In this document: piece after piece, positions 50,336-62,211 of the stretch
Position numbering within the stretch: the stretch's first letter is position 1
Layout: every line of letters begins with the position of its first letter
Source: Sinotaia quadrata
Lineage: Eukaryota; Mollusca; Gastropoda; Architaenioglossa; Viviparidae
Direction: 5' to 3'
NCBI GenBank assembly: GCA_028829895.1
Contig: CM054179.1
Span: 49,435,391 to 49,499,390, forward strand
Length of the DNA: 64,000 nucleotides
The notes under the pieces: generated by a model
The model's database searches: none
The model's input: the letters and a program-made list of their open reading frames with translations, nothing else
Told to the model about the DNA's origin: nothing
Position numbers and translations under genes: made by a program

Positions 50336-50995
50336 ATCAACCGTTTTTCCTAGTGAAAACAAAACATGTTTAGCGACATAATAGGACATATCAGTCGTTC
50401 TTCCTAGTAAAAACAAAACATAACGACATAATAGGACATATCAGTCGTTCTTCCTAGTGAAAACAAAACATGACATAATAGGACATATCAGTCGTTCTTC
50501 CTAGTGAAAACAAAACATGACGACATAATAGCACATATCAGTCGTTCTTCTTAGTAAAAACAAAACATAACGACATAATAGCACATATCAGTCGTTCTTC
50601 TTAGTGAAAACAAAACATGACGACATAATACGACATATCAGTCGTTCTTCTTAGTGAAAACAAAACATGACGACATAATAGGACATATCAGTCGTTCTTC
50701 TTAGTGAAAACAAAACATGTTTAACGACATAATAGGACATATCAGTCGTTCTTCTTAGTGAAAACAAAACATGACGACATAATAGGACATATCAGTCGTT
50801 CTTCCTAGTGAAAACAAAACATGACGACATAATAGCACATATCAGTCGTTCTTCTTAGTGAAAACAAAACATGACGACATAATAGCACATATCAGTCGTT
50901 CTTCTTAGTGAAAACAAAACATGACGACATAATACGACATATCAGTCGTTCTTCTTAGTGAAAACAAAACATGTTTAACGACATAATACGACAGT
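50336..50995. repeat. 50-bp minisatellite, about 13 copies
   Basis: The unit contains CGACATAATAGGACATATCA and GTCGTTCTTCCTAGTGAAAA. Copies vary at a few sites (GGAC/GCAC/CGAC; CCTAG/CTTAG), and the same order of variants occurs twice, so a block of several units was duplicated. Confidence 0.95.
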
Positions 50996-51208
50996 CCATA
51001 ACAGTTTCGGCACACACACAAAAAATAGAAACAGTGTTGTAATAAACCTTAATTAGTATATCTCTTTCAAACTCTATAAATCTGAAAATGGCAGCTGCAA
51101 ACCATTTCCTCATACTGAGAAGTTAGATCACATAGAAATCTCTCTGAAGTACAGTTTTAAAAAATAATAATAAATTAGTTATACCAGTCTTTGTTAATTA
51201 TTCACTTA

Positions 51209-51345
51209 TCAGTATTTCTTTTCTGTGCGAGAAATAAAAGGCGAACCTTTGGAACAACATGGCACTGGTTCTTCGTAGTCATTGATCTCGTAGTAAACCG
51301 ATGAATCTCGCGAGATTTCCGGCATTTCCAAAGCTTCACCGGATT
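51209..51345 (-). CDS. Gene B exon 6, ITIM-like C-terminus and stop
   Basis: 137 nt including TGA, phase 1 acceptor AAAAATAG. It encodes SGEALEMPEISRDSSVYYEI followed by NDYEEPVPCC and ends SRTEKKY. SVYYEI fits (S/I/V/L)xYxx(I/V/L). A 50-bp minisatellite starts about 200 bp downstream, in or just past the 3' UTR. Confidence 0.82.
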
Positions 51346-52168
51346 CTATTTTTAAAACAAACACACCAAAATCTAGATAAATACATAAATCGAAAATCAA
51401 TGCACACCAAAAACTAGATAAATACTTGAACAAAAACTAAACGCACACCAAAATCTAGATAAATACATGAAGAAAAATGCACAACTTTTGTTTCTAGATA
51501 GGTGAAATTAAACAGCAAACAAAATGATGACTCAATCGAACATATTTAGGCCTATGCTTTCCCGCACACAATTAGCGTTCAATACACAAAAAATAAATAG
51601 TGTTAAATGGAATTAATGTTTACTTTATTTGATGATATATGCGTTAGCCACGTAATCAAAGACATATACTTTTAATCTACGTATCTATTTTTAGCTTTAT
51701 TTAATGCTAATGTATTCAGGCGTTCTATATTTAGAGAACAGTGTATACCTACTCATTGAATTCTATTAATTTTTTGCTTCTGTATTCAGCTTTTCTTATA
51801 TTTAGAAAACAGTGACTTCTCTTTAAGACTACTCGTTTATTTAAAATCATTGTATCCAAAAGTTGTATATTTAGACATAAGGGACTATATATGTTAATCT
51901 ATTTAGTGTTTATTAATTCAGGAAGGCGTTCGATATAATTATAGAGATGTCTCAGGGATTGTAAATCTTTCATTCAGTGTTCATAACAAGATATCTATAT
52001 ACTTATTTATTCAGATTCCATGTGCTCAATTATATATTTAGACATCAGTGGTTATCTCTTATTTAAAGTTCATTTATTTAGACGTTTGATCAAATCTAGG
52101 CAAACCCGACCTTCGCTACTCCCTCCTCTTCCACATACAAATCGACAGGCAAATTTTACGTACTTTTA

Positions 52169-52221
<53 letters not shown>

Positions 52222-55200
52222 TGTGGGTGTGTGTGGGTGTGTGGGTGTGTGTGTGTGTGTGTGTGTACAGGCATTTGGTTTGAAGCATATTAATAGCTTC
52301 ATTGAGTGTTACCTGAGTTTACTTCGCCCTCAAATAAATCGATTACTTTGGTTTCTTGGAGATGCGTAGAGTCTTCATATGATTCTCTATAAATAGAAAT
52401 AATTTGCATATTAAAGGTAGGGAGGCATTTTTTGGTTCGCTCATCTCGTCCTTTTAAGAGACAAATGGTAACGGTTTTTTTTAAAAAGTAGACTAGAATG
52501 ACCTTTTTGCACAACGTTTTGGGCAATAGTAAATGTGGGACAACCACACAACCGTTACTTTGTAACAAGCAATCAAGCTTATGGAGTTTTTGAAAAATAA
52601 ATTTCCGGGAAATTATTAAACAAAATATTTGATGGCGTAATGGTGTGGAGATAGTTTAGTTTACACAACATATTTTTCATGCTTCGTCTTAAACAGTAAC
52701 ATTTCTTGAAAGAAGAAAACATTTCTATGATTAGCAGACTAGATCCAAAAACACAAATTGGCTTTATGTATTCTTTACAATAAGCGCTAATAGTAGACTA
52801 GATCCAAAAGCACAAAATGGCTTTATGTATTCTGTACAAAATGGGTTATTAGTAGACAAGATCCAAAAACACAAAATGGCTTTATGTATTCTGTACAATA
52901 TGAGCTATTAGTAGACTAGATCCCAAAAGCACAAAATGGCTTTACGTATTCTATACAATATGAGCTATATGCTGAGGTGCATATGATATAGCCAATTCTT
53001 AACATAAAAATATTCGAACAGAGAATTTTTTTATATATAAAAGGAGAGAGTAACATGATGCAGCATTAAGAAGTTTTACCCCTCTCATTCTCGTGTGCAC
53101 AGTCAACAATTACTGTGCGAAACAAGTATCCTGATGTCAAGTATCATTTTGCCTTAAATTATGCCATAATGATAAGTATCAAGTATACGATAGAAGTATC
53201 TTATGTCAAGTATTATTTTGTCCTTAATTTATACCATAATGATAAGGTCTAGAAAATCAGTGACAACTAGTGTGGTGAGTCAGCTCATACGCATCACTTG
53301 TTTAGTCCATGTACACCGACCTTCGTCATATGGTAAGCTAAGTAATGAAACTACGAACTAGAAGCGGAAGACATTTCTGAAACTTTTGTCTATTACTTTC
53401 TGAATGCCAAGATCTGAATAAACAAAGCTGTTGCCATTTCATAAAAGTCGTATTTGAGCTCAGACCATAATTACTTGAACCATTGTGCTCCATTATGAGG
53501 TGAGATGACATTTTTGTTTACATTTCATTGCTGTAATTTAAAAGCTGTTTTCTAAGTGTAAGATAGCATTTGTAGACTGTTATGTAATTTATTTGTAAAC
53601 TTGTGGCGAAGTAAATGTGCCTATTCCTCTTTCTAAACTTAATAATTATATATTTGTTGCCCATGTTAACGTGACCCGACCTTGGGCATTCATAGTGATG
53701 ATATTTTTGTCAGAGATTGAAGTAAACAACTCAGGTGGAGAATAGGCTAGAAATTTTGCTGATGCAATCCAAACCAGTTCCAAATGGATGAGTAGTTTTT
53801 CTAACTAATAGTCTCACACTTGTTCATAACAAATTCATCCAATCGGGATGGACTGAAAATTTCTTTGTTGAAGAAAGTCTATAATCTACTCACTTTGATT
53901 TGAATATAACTCAAGTTCAGTCATAAAGGTGGTTGCAAGTTGATTCTAGTGAAATCTATTCGAGAGCCAATATGGCGGAAATTTGTGGCCTGAGTTTGGT
54001 CTTGAGAATTCACGAAGGTTATTTTGAACATTCTTGTGGTGTGCTGAGTAGCATACATGAAAATTCTGGAACTTTCCTCCTGATGTGCTTGATAGTGCAA
54101 GGGAAATTCTGGACGATTCTCCATGGCATGCTTGGGATTCTGGAACAGTTGTGTGACGCGCCTAGAAGGAGCATGTGGGACCATCTCCTAAATGAGAAAG
54201 ACTAATTTGTTGCAAAGCGGAACACGTGACAGCTGTCAACTTTGAAAAGGTTACGTACATTGAGTTTATTTATTTCTCTGAAACTCCACTCTCATTTCCG
54301 TGATGATATGACATCCATGAACTTGATTATATATTTATGTTAACTGACTGGTGGTGTTTATGCTAGGGTAAACTGAACGATTGTCTAGCATTAATCAACA
54401 TCATCGTGAAGTGATATTAAATGCCAATGTTCTTTTGATTACATAGATATTTTGTATATTTGATTCTTGATTTAATACATTTTTGACATTCTTTCACATA
54501 CTGATGACCATATGTGGGAGATAAGTGGGAGGATATGGGCTCGCTAAATAAAAGACGGATTTATCTTCTCCTTTATTAAGAAGCTTTCCACCTACGGAAA
54601 TATTGTGTGGCGATAAATGTTTGTCTTTAATGTTGTGGAAGAGAGAAAACGTTTAAAGCGCCCGCATGTCCGCCAAGTGAGAGACGAGTGGTATCTTCTG
54701 GAGAATGATTAATAACATAAATGAATATTCTCAACACTTGTAATTAGCTATGGACAATTAAATAATAATAATAATAGTAATCATAACCAATAAATAGGTA
54801 GCGTTGGTGTTTGATGACTATTTCTATTTTCTCACGTACTAGTTTAGTAGGCAATCATCTTTCATGGAAGTTTGTTCCAGTACTGTCCACTGCTGCTGCA
54901 TCTTATTTAGATATAGCTACTGGATAATATTTACGTATATTTTCGTTGTATTCATGTATCTACTTTAGAAGAATTAATAGTGTTATCTATGTGGGCAGTT
55001 CTGCTGTATAGTTCCAATTCACTTCATTGTTTCCCTTTCTAGTACAGGATGTGAGTCACTGCTGAACTGGTGTGTAAAAATGTAATTTATTCTGAGAATG
55101 TCTATATACAAGTAAAATGAATGTTATAAGACATGCATATAACTTGTGCTAGATGGTTTTATTTAATTTAATTAAATTATTATTTATAACCTCTGTGTTA

Positions 55201-58200
55201 CGTAGGAATATGACAATGTGCAAGCCTGCTGTATCAGGTAATGTCATCACAACCTACTGAATGTACTTAGCTATTGAATAGAGCATTAAAAGCAAAAGAT
55301 CTTAATGCGATACTTTAGCTACTGAACAAGTCTACCTCATCGTAAATCTACGTGTCAATCATTCAGCAATCCTGTCTACAGTGCATTCCCAAGATAATGC
55401 ATCGCATTATCTATAATTTAAATAACTTAATATTATAAAAATAAATAGTGACAATATATGACTATAGTGGTGGGACCAAAATATTTACACTAGAATCTTG
55501 CACTAGATCCAAGATTAGTTCCATGCAGAATTGTAGCTGTAGACACACGGGATTCTCCCAAATACGAAGAGAAAATAATGAATACTACACAGTAATTCTT
55601 ATCTTGGTCAATGTCTTTGCTTTTATTTTGTTTTAAAGAACAAAAACAAACTGAAGAAAAAATAAGACAAAAAAAACATGAACCAAAAGAAAAGAAAACA
55701 GTTGTTTTAAAAGTCTACTTAAAGAAACTAGTTTTAGGAGTAAAACTTGAAAGAAAATATTTCCTGCATTGGAAATACTATAAAGGCGAAAAATATTTAC
55801 ATACTGACCTTGAGAAGCTTACTTCTGGTCCTGTAAGAAAATGACACAGAGTATTAGGACATTTTGTTCTATTTTTAACTTCTTTGTAATGTGCTTCAAA
55901 AGATCTCAGAATGAAAATAAATGAGTATTCTGTAAACCAGATCATTGGTTGACTTAAACAGCCAATTATTTTTTCAGATTAACAGTTTCCATAATTTAAA
56001 AATTAGGCTAGAAAAAAAAATATGTTCTATATATTAATCCACGCGATGCATCTGTACAAGCGAATAAATATTTTGCAACACAGTAATATTACACCAAAAT
56101 GGAACAGATGGAGAGATACATAGATACAGATCATTTCTACGTCACAAGAGATAGAAAAGCGAAGAGAGCATAGCATTTTTTAAATCACGCTCAGTAAGAG
56201 AAAAGACTAACACAGATATACTTTTAAATCACGCTCAGTAAGAGAAAAGACTAACACAGATATACATTTAAATCACGCTAAGTAAGAAAAAAAGACTAAC
56301 ACAGATATACATTTAAATCACGCTAAGTAAGAAAAAAGACTAACACAGATATACATTTAAATCACGCTCAATAAGAAAAAAAGACTAACACAGATATACA
56401 TTTAAGTCACGCCTAAGCAGTAAAACTGAAGAACAGATGTCTAGATACATATATGGCATTTTTATTACATCGCACTAAACAATAGAAGTGATGGACATAT
56501 CTCTAGATACATAATGTCATTGTTACATAGCACTACGCAATAGAAGTGATGAGGAGATGGATACGTAACGTCATTATTACATCACACTAAGCAATAGGAA
56601 TGATGAGTTGAAATTTCGAAATATCATTGCTACATCGCACTAAGCAATAGAACTGAAGAACAGATTTCTAGATATATAAATCATTACTACATCGCAATAA
56701 ACATAAAACAATACATAAGATCATTATTACTCTTCATTAAGCAATAGAATTGATGAACAGATCTTTCGATATATTTCCTCATTATTACAACGCACTATGC
56801 ATTACAAGTGGTGAGCAGATTGATACTTAGCCTCATTATTACATCGAACAAAGCACTAGAAATGATGAACAGATATTTAGATACATAACGTCACTATTAC
56901 ATTGCACTAAGCAATAGAAATGATTAATAGATCTTTAGATATATAACCTCATTATTACATCGAACAAAGCATTAGAAATGATGAACAGATATTTAGATAC
57001 ATAACGTCACTATTACATTGCACTAAGCAATAGAAATGATTAATAGATCATTAGATTTACATGTTTAACGTCATTTTTACTTCGCACTAAGCAAAAGAAC
57101 TGATTAACAGATCTTTAGATGTATAACGTCATTTTTACATCACACTAAGCCATAGAACTGATGAAGAGATAACTAGATATACAACCTCATTATTACATCG
57201 CACTATACTTTAGAATAAGACTATTTTTCTCGACTATTTATATTATTATTTTATACCACTGCGTCACCTGAATGAAAGAGGCAGATGCCTAGACTAATGT
57301 GTTCAAAGGTAGGTCTTGCAGCAGACAACAGAACAGATGAATACATCTATAGATTAAACAACAAGCAACCAAACAGATATATAGATCTTCAGAAACAGAA
57401 AGAACATATTTTTTACACAGCAAGCAACACAACAGATAAATAGGTCTAAAGATACTAAAAGAACATAATTTGTACATAGCAAACAGCAGCACAGATAAAT
57501 AGGTCTAAAGATACAGAAACAATATAATTTTTACATAGCGAAAGCAACAGAACAGATAAATAGTTCTAAAGATACAGAAAGAACATACTTTTACACGGCA
57601 AGCAGCAGCACAGAAAAATAGGTCTAAAGAGACAGAAACAATATCATTTTTACATAGCAAAAGCAACAAAACAGAAAGAGCATCATTTTACATAGCAAAA
57701 ACATAATTTTTGTATTTTACCTGTAATGAATACATCATACGATGGATTGTCGATTGACGAAGAGCCCAAGCCCCTAGCAGATGGTGAATTAGTTGATCTG
57801 TGAAGTAGAATGAAGACAGTATAACAATAGTTTTAAAACAAAGTAAAAAGTGAGTGGGGGCGGGAAGTACTGCACTATGACGAGAGATACTCTCTCCATT
57901 CTTAATTTATTTCCTTTAGAACTGACCACTATGGTGAAAACCAGAAGAAGAAAAAATGTTGTCGCCCCTCTATTATTAGTTTTTGAGAGGCCTCTACCTA
58001 TCCTCTGCCCAGGATGTAAAGAGAGAGCTCAGGTGCTTTGACGGCTGTGCCTAGTGAATTAGTTCAGTACTGTAGGTCAAAACACATGTAACAGTGTGAT
58101 AGGCCTACTTGTATTAAGCGTAACAGTATGGTTTGTAGTCTATACAAGTAATAGCTTTCACGTGTTAAAGTGACTCGTGAACTATTTCTGTGCATTGTCT

Positions 58201-60753
58201 TAGATTAAACAATCCTTGAAGGTTTCTTTTGATTCGGATTTTTCCTTCTAGAAAATCATAAATGAATAATGAAATTATTATTGTTTTTTCCCCCTACTTA
58301 TTTTAGTGTTGAACTTTGCGTTTAAGTACGTGTTGAGTAATGTTAATATATGTAGGTCCATTTGACTTTAAGATGATAGAAATATAATGACCTTTAACCC
58401 ATTTGTGAAGGTTGTTCTCAATTCCATGAATAATTCGGGGGGGGGGGGGGACTCAGCGCATGCATATTAGCTTTAAATCCATAATATGTGTAGGATAGCT
58501 TTGGATCCGCTTGTGTACAATACTCTTCAGACAAAATTCTGATTTTCCACTGAGACTGAGAGTTTTTGCCACACTTGACTGTTGATTATGGCGAACATCT
58601 GTTATGTACAAAGTACATCAATATACGCTGGAAAAAGGTGATAATGCTCCGGCTCCAATCTGTCCTTTGTTAAAAATGAGTACAATTTATGAGTACTCAT
58701 AAAAATGAGTACAATTATGTAGAAACTGTCAACACTTTGCAAAACGTAACTCTTCCACAAATAAATAAATAAACAAATAAATAATGAAAAATTAAACCCA
58801 CACATACTGACCTTTCAGATCTATGGACGTTGGTGTTGTTGTCTGCAAATAAAAATAATTCTCTAGATTTCATAATTGTATTAATTAAAAAAGGTCTAAT
58901 GATAAAGAGATATACCACAAAATCACAACTAGACTTAATAAACATAGATTATCTTAGAGACAAAGAGACAGCATTACAAAATCACATCGAAATTTATTTA
59001 AATAACTGTTGAACAAAACAAATTAAATCTAGAGACAATACACAACCCAAATTGACGATAGCAAGATTTAGTGTAACAGTCATTTAAAGAGCAATTATTT
59101 TAACAAAATAACAACATACATTTAATTTTAAGATCCACAAATTCTGTATCATTACCTAAGCGAAATATCCGCCACTGACATCGCCAAAGGCACAAGATTA
59201 GCGTGACAGAGATCACTAACCCGCCAAGGACAATTCCAGCTGCGGACAAGATGGCGACAGTCAGGGGGATTCCTTGGTTTGGCCTGATGCTTGCCTCATC
59301 ACTTGATGATGCTTCTGCGTGTGATGCTTAAAAATATTGAGGAAAAAAGTTAGGGTGTGGACATTTGAACTTTGTAACAATAACAGAAGCACTAATCAGA
59401 ACTAACCTGGAGAACGGCAGGCCTTGAGTACATTTGCTTTAAAGACAGTTGCACTGTGAGATATAAAGCCATGGTGAAACCTCTGGTAATGGATTTTGAA
59501 TACATCGTTTCAGATTATGTCTTTTTTCAATCTTCCTCAGTTTTACTTACATCACAACTCTTACTATTGTATAGTGAGCTGGTGTAAGTGCATGACGCTG
59601 TCTGAGCAAAAATGACACCTAGAAATCTACCAGGCACCAATTCAGTCATTCATTCTATTACAAATGGCACTAAATCTATTCCTTCCGATACATAAGTATA
59701 ACATTTGCGCTTGCACTCTTCTCCGAAATCAGCAGAAATGGGAAGCAGACATAAAAACCAAATGAGACGAGTGTCTAAGTTCGACTCAACGCCAATACAT
59801 GGACTCTACGAAGACGTAGGTCATTACGCAGGTCGTCGTCTTGGTACATGACTTAGTCCTAAGATAAGTGTAACATGAGGTAAGTATGCGACTGTCATAG
59901 CGTGATGTGACAAAATAAATTCATTTAAAAGATATTAGTAACCACGTGAATTCACCTTAACACAGTTCTGCTGAAATTACACTAGTACTAGTTTTTAAAG
60001 TAACAGAGAAAAACGACGACTTCCTATTTATGATTTAAAAAAAAAAAAAACGCATTCGTACATTGATTAGTGTGAACTCCGCATTGGGCATTAGCTGCAT
60101 ACTGCTGTGAAGAGCTACGAGTGACTAGTGAAATGAGAGCTTCATGCAGTTAAAAGTCTAAGAGAAACTCAATAACTTGCATGCAAGCGGTCCCCGTCTT
60201 CGGATAGTGCCCGATCTAGGAGGTGGGACAAGCCGTACTTGGTAGTAGTACTTAAAAGGCCGAGAACAAACCTTCTTCAAGTGTGTGTGAACAATAACGT
60301 CCACTTACGTCATCACCCTGACATGTGATTTTGTTGCGTGTACGCCAGCGTGCTCAGCAGTGAGGTCACAGCCAGAGTCATGGACAACTTCCAGCCCCGC
60401 CAACCATTCCCCCCTGCTCGCCACACTTCATTAAACTTGTTTGCCCATGTCAAAATCAACAAAATCGACTGAAACATGAAACAACTCGGCATTGATGGTC
60501 TTAGCAAGGAGGGCGACAGCCATTTTGTTTCCATTACTGAATATATATGTAATATCCCACTCTACCCCACTTTCTTCTGATGGTTAATTGTATTCATGTG
60601 GACGCCTAAATGCATCTTGTATATTTATTTAATTTGTACTTTGAGTAAATTCATGATAGTGAAAACCTACATACCATTTGCGTTGACAGTCCAAGGAGCG
60701 AGAAGGCACAAGTGGAGGCACACAAAAACAGTATGATGTAAATCTAAGTCCAT
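51209..60753 (-). CDS. Gene B: small single-pass membrane protein with NPxY and ITIM-like tail
   Basis: Six exons (60753-60675, 59326-59156, 58842-58812, 57797-57721, 52384-52313, 51345-51209) join without a frame conflict into 567 nt: 188 residues plus TGA. The ATG has a strong context. Residues 1-25 form a signal peptide (HHTVFVCLHLCLLAPW core), about 26-47 a tiny ectodomain, and 48-74 a transmembrane helix (LTVAILSAAGIVLGGLVISV core) followed by basic residues (RCQWRIFR). The cytoplasmic tail carries NPSY at 111-114, ESYED at 120-124, the ITIM-like SVYYEI at 159-164 and DYEEP at 166-170. It probably acts at the plasma membrane, recruiting PTB- or SH2-domain proteins when phosphorylated. 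No family is recognised. An unseen phase 1-1 exon in the first intron could add an ectodomain in some transcripts. Confidence 0.8.
51355..51480. repeat. About 40-60 bp repeat next to gene B exon 6
   Basis: GCACACCAAAATCTAGATAA-type phrases recur three or four times just upstream of the exon 6 acceptor. Confidence 0.75.
52170..52266. repeat. (TG)n microsatellite with GGGTG interruptions
   Basis: Long TG run ending 47 bp from the donor of gene B exon 5, on the intron 5 side. Confidence 0.96.
52313..52384 (-). CDS. Gene B exon 5
   Basis: 72 nt, phase 1 to 1, donor TCAG|GTAACA. The acceptor TATAGAG must use its second AG to keep the frame; the first AG gives a stop after 14 codons. It encodes ESYEDSTHLQETKVIDLF and an acidic end with one tyrosine. 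Confidence 0.75.
52735..52970. repeat. 60-bp minisatellite, 4 copies
   Basis: The unit contains AGTAGACTAGATCCAAAA and GGCTTTATGTATTCTGTACA. Confidence 0.9.
52971..56170. other. Central part of intron 4 of gene B
   Basis: Apart from the dispersed repeat at 54500-54830, nothing coding is supported. Open frames on both strands at 53921-54205 overlap each other and lack splice or homology support. Confidence 0.45.
54500..54830 (-). repeat. Dispersed repeat, copy B (inverted)
   Basis: The reverse complement matches the copy at 60849: ACATTAAAGACAAACATTTA, CTTGGCGGA, TTCTCCAGAAGA and the CCAACGC...TAGG end occur in the same order. Confidence 0.8.
56178..57230. repeat. 45-bp repeat (5 copies) then about 57-bp repeat (about 14 copies)
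   Basis: The first block has AAATCACGCTCAGTAAGA and AGACTAACACAGATATAC. The second has TCATTATTACATCGCACTAA and AGAACTGATGAACAGAT; copies are quite diverged. Confidence 0.88.
57300..57712. repeat. About 60-bp minisatellite, about 7 copies, next to gene B exon 4
   Basis: The unit contains AACAGATAAATAGGTCTAAA and ATACAGAAAGAACATA. It ends within 15 bp of the exon 4 donor. Confidence 0.88.
57721..57797 (-). CDS. Gene B exon 4, NPxY motif
   Basis: 77 nt, phase 2 to 1, acceptor CTTCACAG and donor ACAG|GTAAAA. It encodes STNSPSARGLGSSSIDNPSY followed by DVFIT. NPSY fits the NPxY signal bound by PTB domains and endocytic adaptors. Confidence 0.82.
58812..58842 (-). CDS. Gene B exon 3 (31 nt)
   Basis: Short juxtamembrane exon, phase 1 to 2, acceptor TTATTTGCAG and donor AAAG|GTCAGT. 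It encodes NNTNVHRSE. It is needed to bring exon 2 (phase 1) into register with exon 4 (phase 2). Confidence 0.72.
59156..59326 (-). CDS. Gene B exon 2, stalk and transmembrane helix
   Basis: 171 nt, phase 1 to 1, acceptor TTTTTAAG and donor TTAG|GTAATG. It encodes a Ser/Glu-rich stalk (SHAEASSSDEASIRPNQG), about 26 hydrophobic residues, then WRCQWRIFR, a typical stop-transfer arrangement. The phase 1-1 boundaries are typical of receptor exons. Confidence 0.87.
60675..60753 (-). CDS. Gene B exon 1, signal peptide
   Basis: 79 nt, ending in phase 1 at AATG|GTATGT. It encodes a basic-poor start (MDLDLHH), a hydrophobic core and a plausible cleavage region (WTVNAN). Another ATG 7 nt upstream (60760) opens an out-of-frame reading frame that overlaps this start and could reduce translation. 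The start at 60753 is chosen for its signal peptide and its phase match to exon 2. Confidence 0.75.
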
Positions 60754-60848
60754 GTTTCATGTTTTGTCCGGTTAAAAGGAAGAAGATAATGTGTGAAAGA
60801 GGAAGATAAACAAACTTTCGCCTTCTAAATGGTTTCAGTTTCGTACGT

Positions 60849-61100
60849 GTGACGCCAACGCCGCCTAGTAAATGGTTATGATATTTGTTATTAATTAATC
60901 ACCCATAACTAACTATAAGTGTTATTAATATGTTATTAATAATTCTCCAGAAGACACCTCTCGTCTCTCTCACTTGGCGGATATGTGGGCACTATAAACG
61001 TTTTCTCTCTCCCACAACATTAAAGACAAACATTTACCGTCACACACTATTTCCATAGGCGGAAAACGTCTTACTAAAGGAGAATAAAGTAAACAGTCTC
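60849..61100 (+). repeat. Dispersed repeat, copy A, directly upstream of gene B
   Basis: GTGTGACGCCAACGCCGCCT starts it. CACTTGGCGGATATGTGGGC, ACATTAAAGACAAACATTTA and an AATAAA-like end follow. It begins about 95 bp upstream of the gene B ATG, so it may contribute promoter sequence. Confidence 0.8.
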
Positions 61101-62211
61101 ACTCACACATAAAGTACAGTCAGTTATCAGAATTATTGAACAAAGTAAGGTTGAAGGTATAAATTTAATGTATAGTATTAGATAATAATTGTGAAAAACT
61201 AAATAAGAGGTTGCCTGTTGTCCAAATGATATTACTTAACCATGAGGGTATAAGCTATCTATCTGCTGTGTGATAGTCTTTGGCAGTTAGTTGAAGCCAC
61301 CTTATATGAAGTAGGTGACTGTGACATGTCTCTGGTCAAGTGACAGTGCAAAAATGATGTCCCCGACTCTTGGCTGGCCCATCATGTTGACTTGCTATAA
61401 ATGATGGCTGTTAGGTCAATGAAGTTCAGTTTTCAGTTCCTTTTTGCATACACTTCCTGTCACAACATGAGTCAGTCACGGAGTTCCAGGGTGCCAATCT
61501 GCATGAGTCAATCACTCCTTGTTTAATACCAAGCCTAAACACATCTTCACACAAAGAATTTAGCTGGCTTACATTCAGATATGATAGTGCTAATTGAGAT
61601 CTAAATTAACAAGTGGACATATAAGTTTCTGTCCACAATAGTTGTGTTACTAAGTCATTATTTAGACATAATAAGAGTGAATTAAAGATAATTAAACCTA
61701 AAGTAATGGTATTAGTAATAGATTAGATAGTTTCCAGACATCACTGTTTTAAGTGATGCACTCTGATCATTTATACACATATACAGTCACTGCTTACTAT
61801 AATAACAAGAAATATAATAACAAGCAAGTTTTAACATATGTAATTAGACCAATTCATACTCCCCTTAATCAGCATGGTTATGTGCTATAAATGCATACAA
61901 CGTGACCCGATCTGCTAATTATTGGCCCTTTCTTTGTCTAGGAGAACAGTGTGGCGTTTTGCTTTGTTTCTGGCATGTCTATTGCCAAATTGTGAGTTAT
62001 ATACTTTTCGGGAGTCCAGCTAGAAATTTAATTTTAATTAATTTTGTTTCACCCAAGGTGCCACACTGAAGCATTTCACTACTAAGCATTGGCTGGCAGT
62101 TATTTGAGGGGGTGGGGGGGAATGTATAGTGGAGACAGGTGGATTGGGAGAAATGGTCCTACACACACGAATCTTTGCTTGCAAGAAAATTTCGTAGGGC
62201 TATTTCAGCTC
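61101..62211. other. Region right of gene B
   Basis: No coding sequence I can support; AT-rich with a G-run near 62108-62120. Confidence 0.5.

Larger units (their letters stand above)
45764..51208. other. Region between gene A start and gene B stop
   Basis: No coding sequence I can support. It holds CA-type repeats at 47196-47330, a degenerate repeat with (CT)n, (TG)n at 49307-49334, C-runs near 49473 and the 50-bp minisatellite at its right end. Confidence 0.55.

Noticed and set aside
50336..50995. Regular 50-bp array considered as CRISPR
   Set aside because: Units are continuous without unique spacers, and the genome is clearly eukaryotic; it is a minisatellite.
53921..54205. Overlapping ORFs of about 90 codons on both strands
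   Set aside because: Both strands are open over the same bases, which points to base composition; no homology recognised.
59419..59465. 47-nt possible minus-strand exon (CTCACAG ... CCAG|GTTAGT) in the first intron of gene B
   Set aside because: Its length would shift the frame between exons 1 and 2, which already join in phase.
60313..60534. Minus-strand ORF with a signal-peptide-like start, possible alternative first exon of gene B
   Set aside because: The only strong donor (GAC|GTAAGT) lies past the stop, and the weaker one gives phase 2, which does not fit exon 2.
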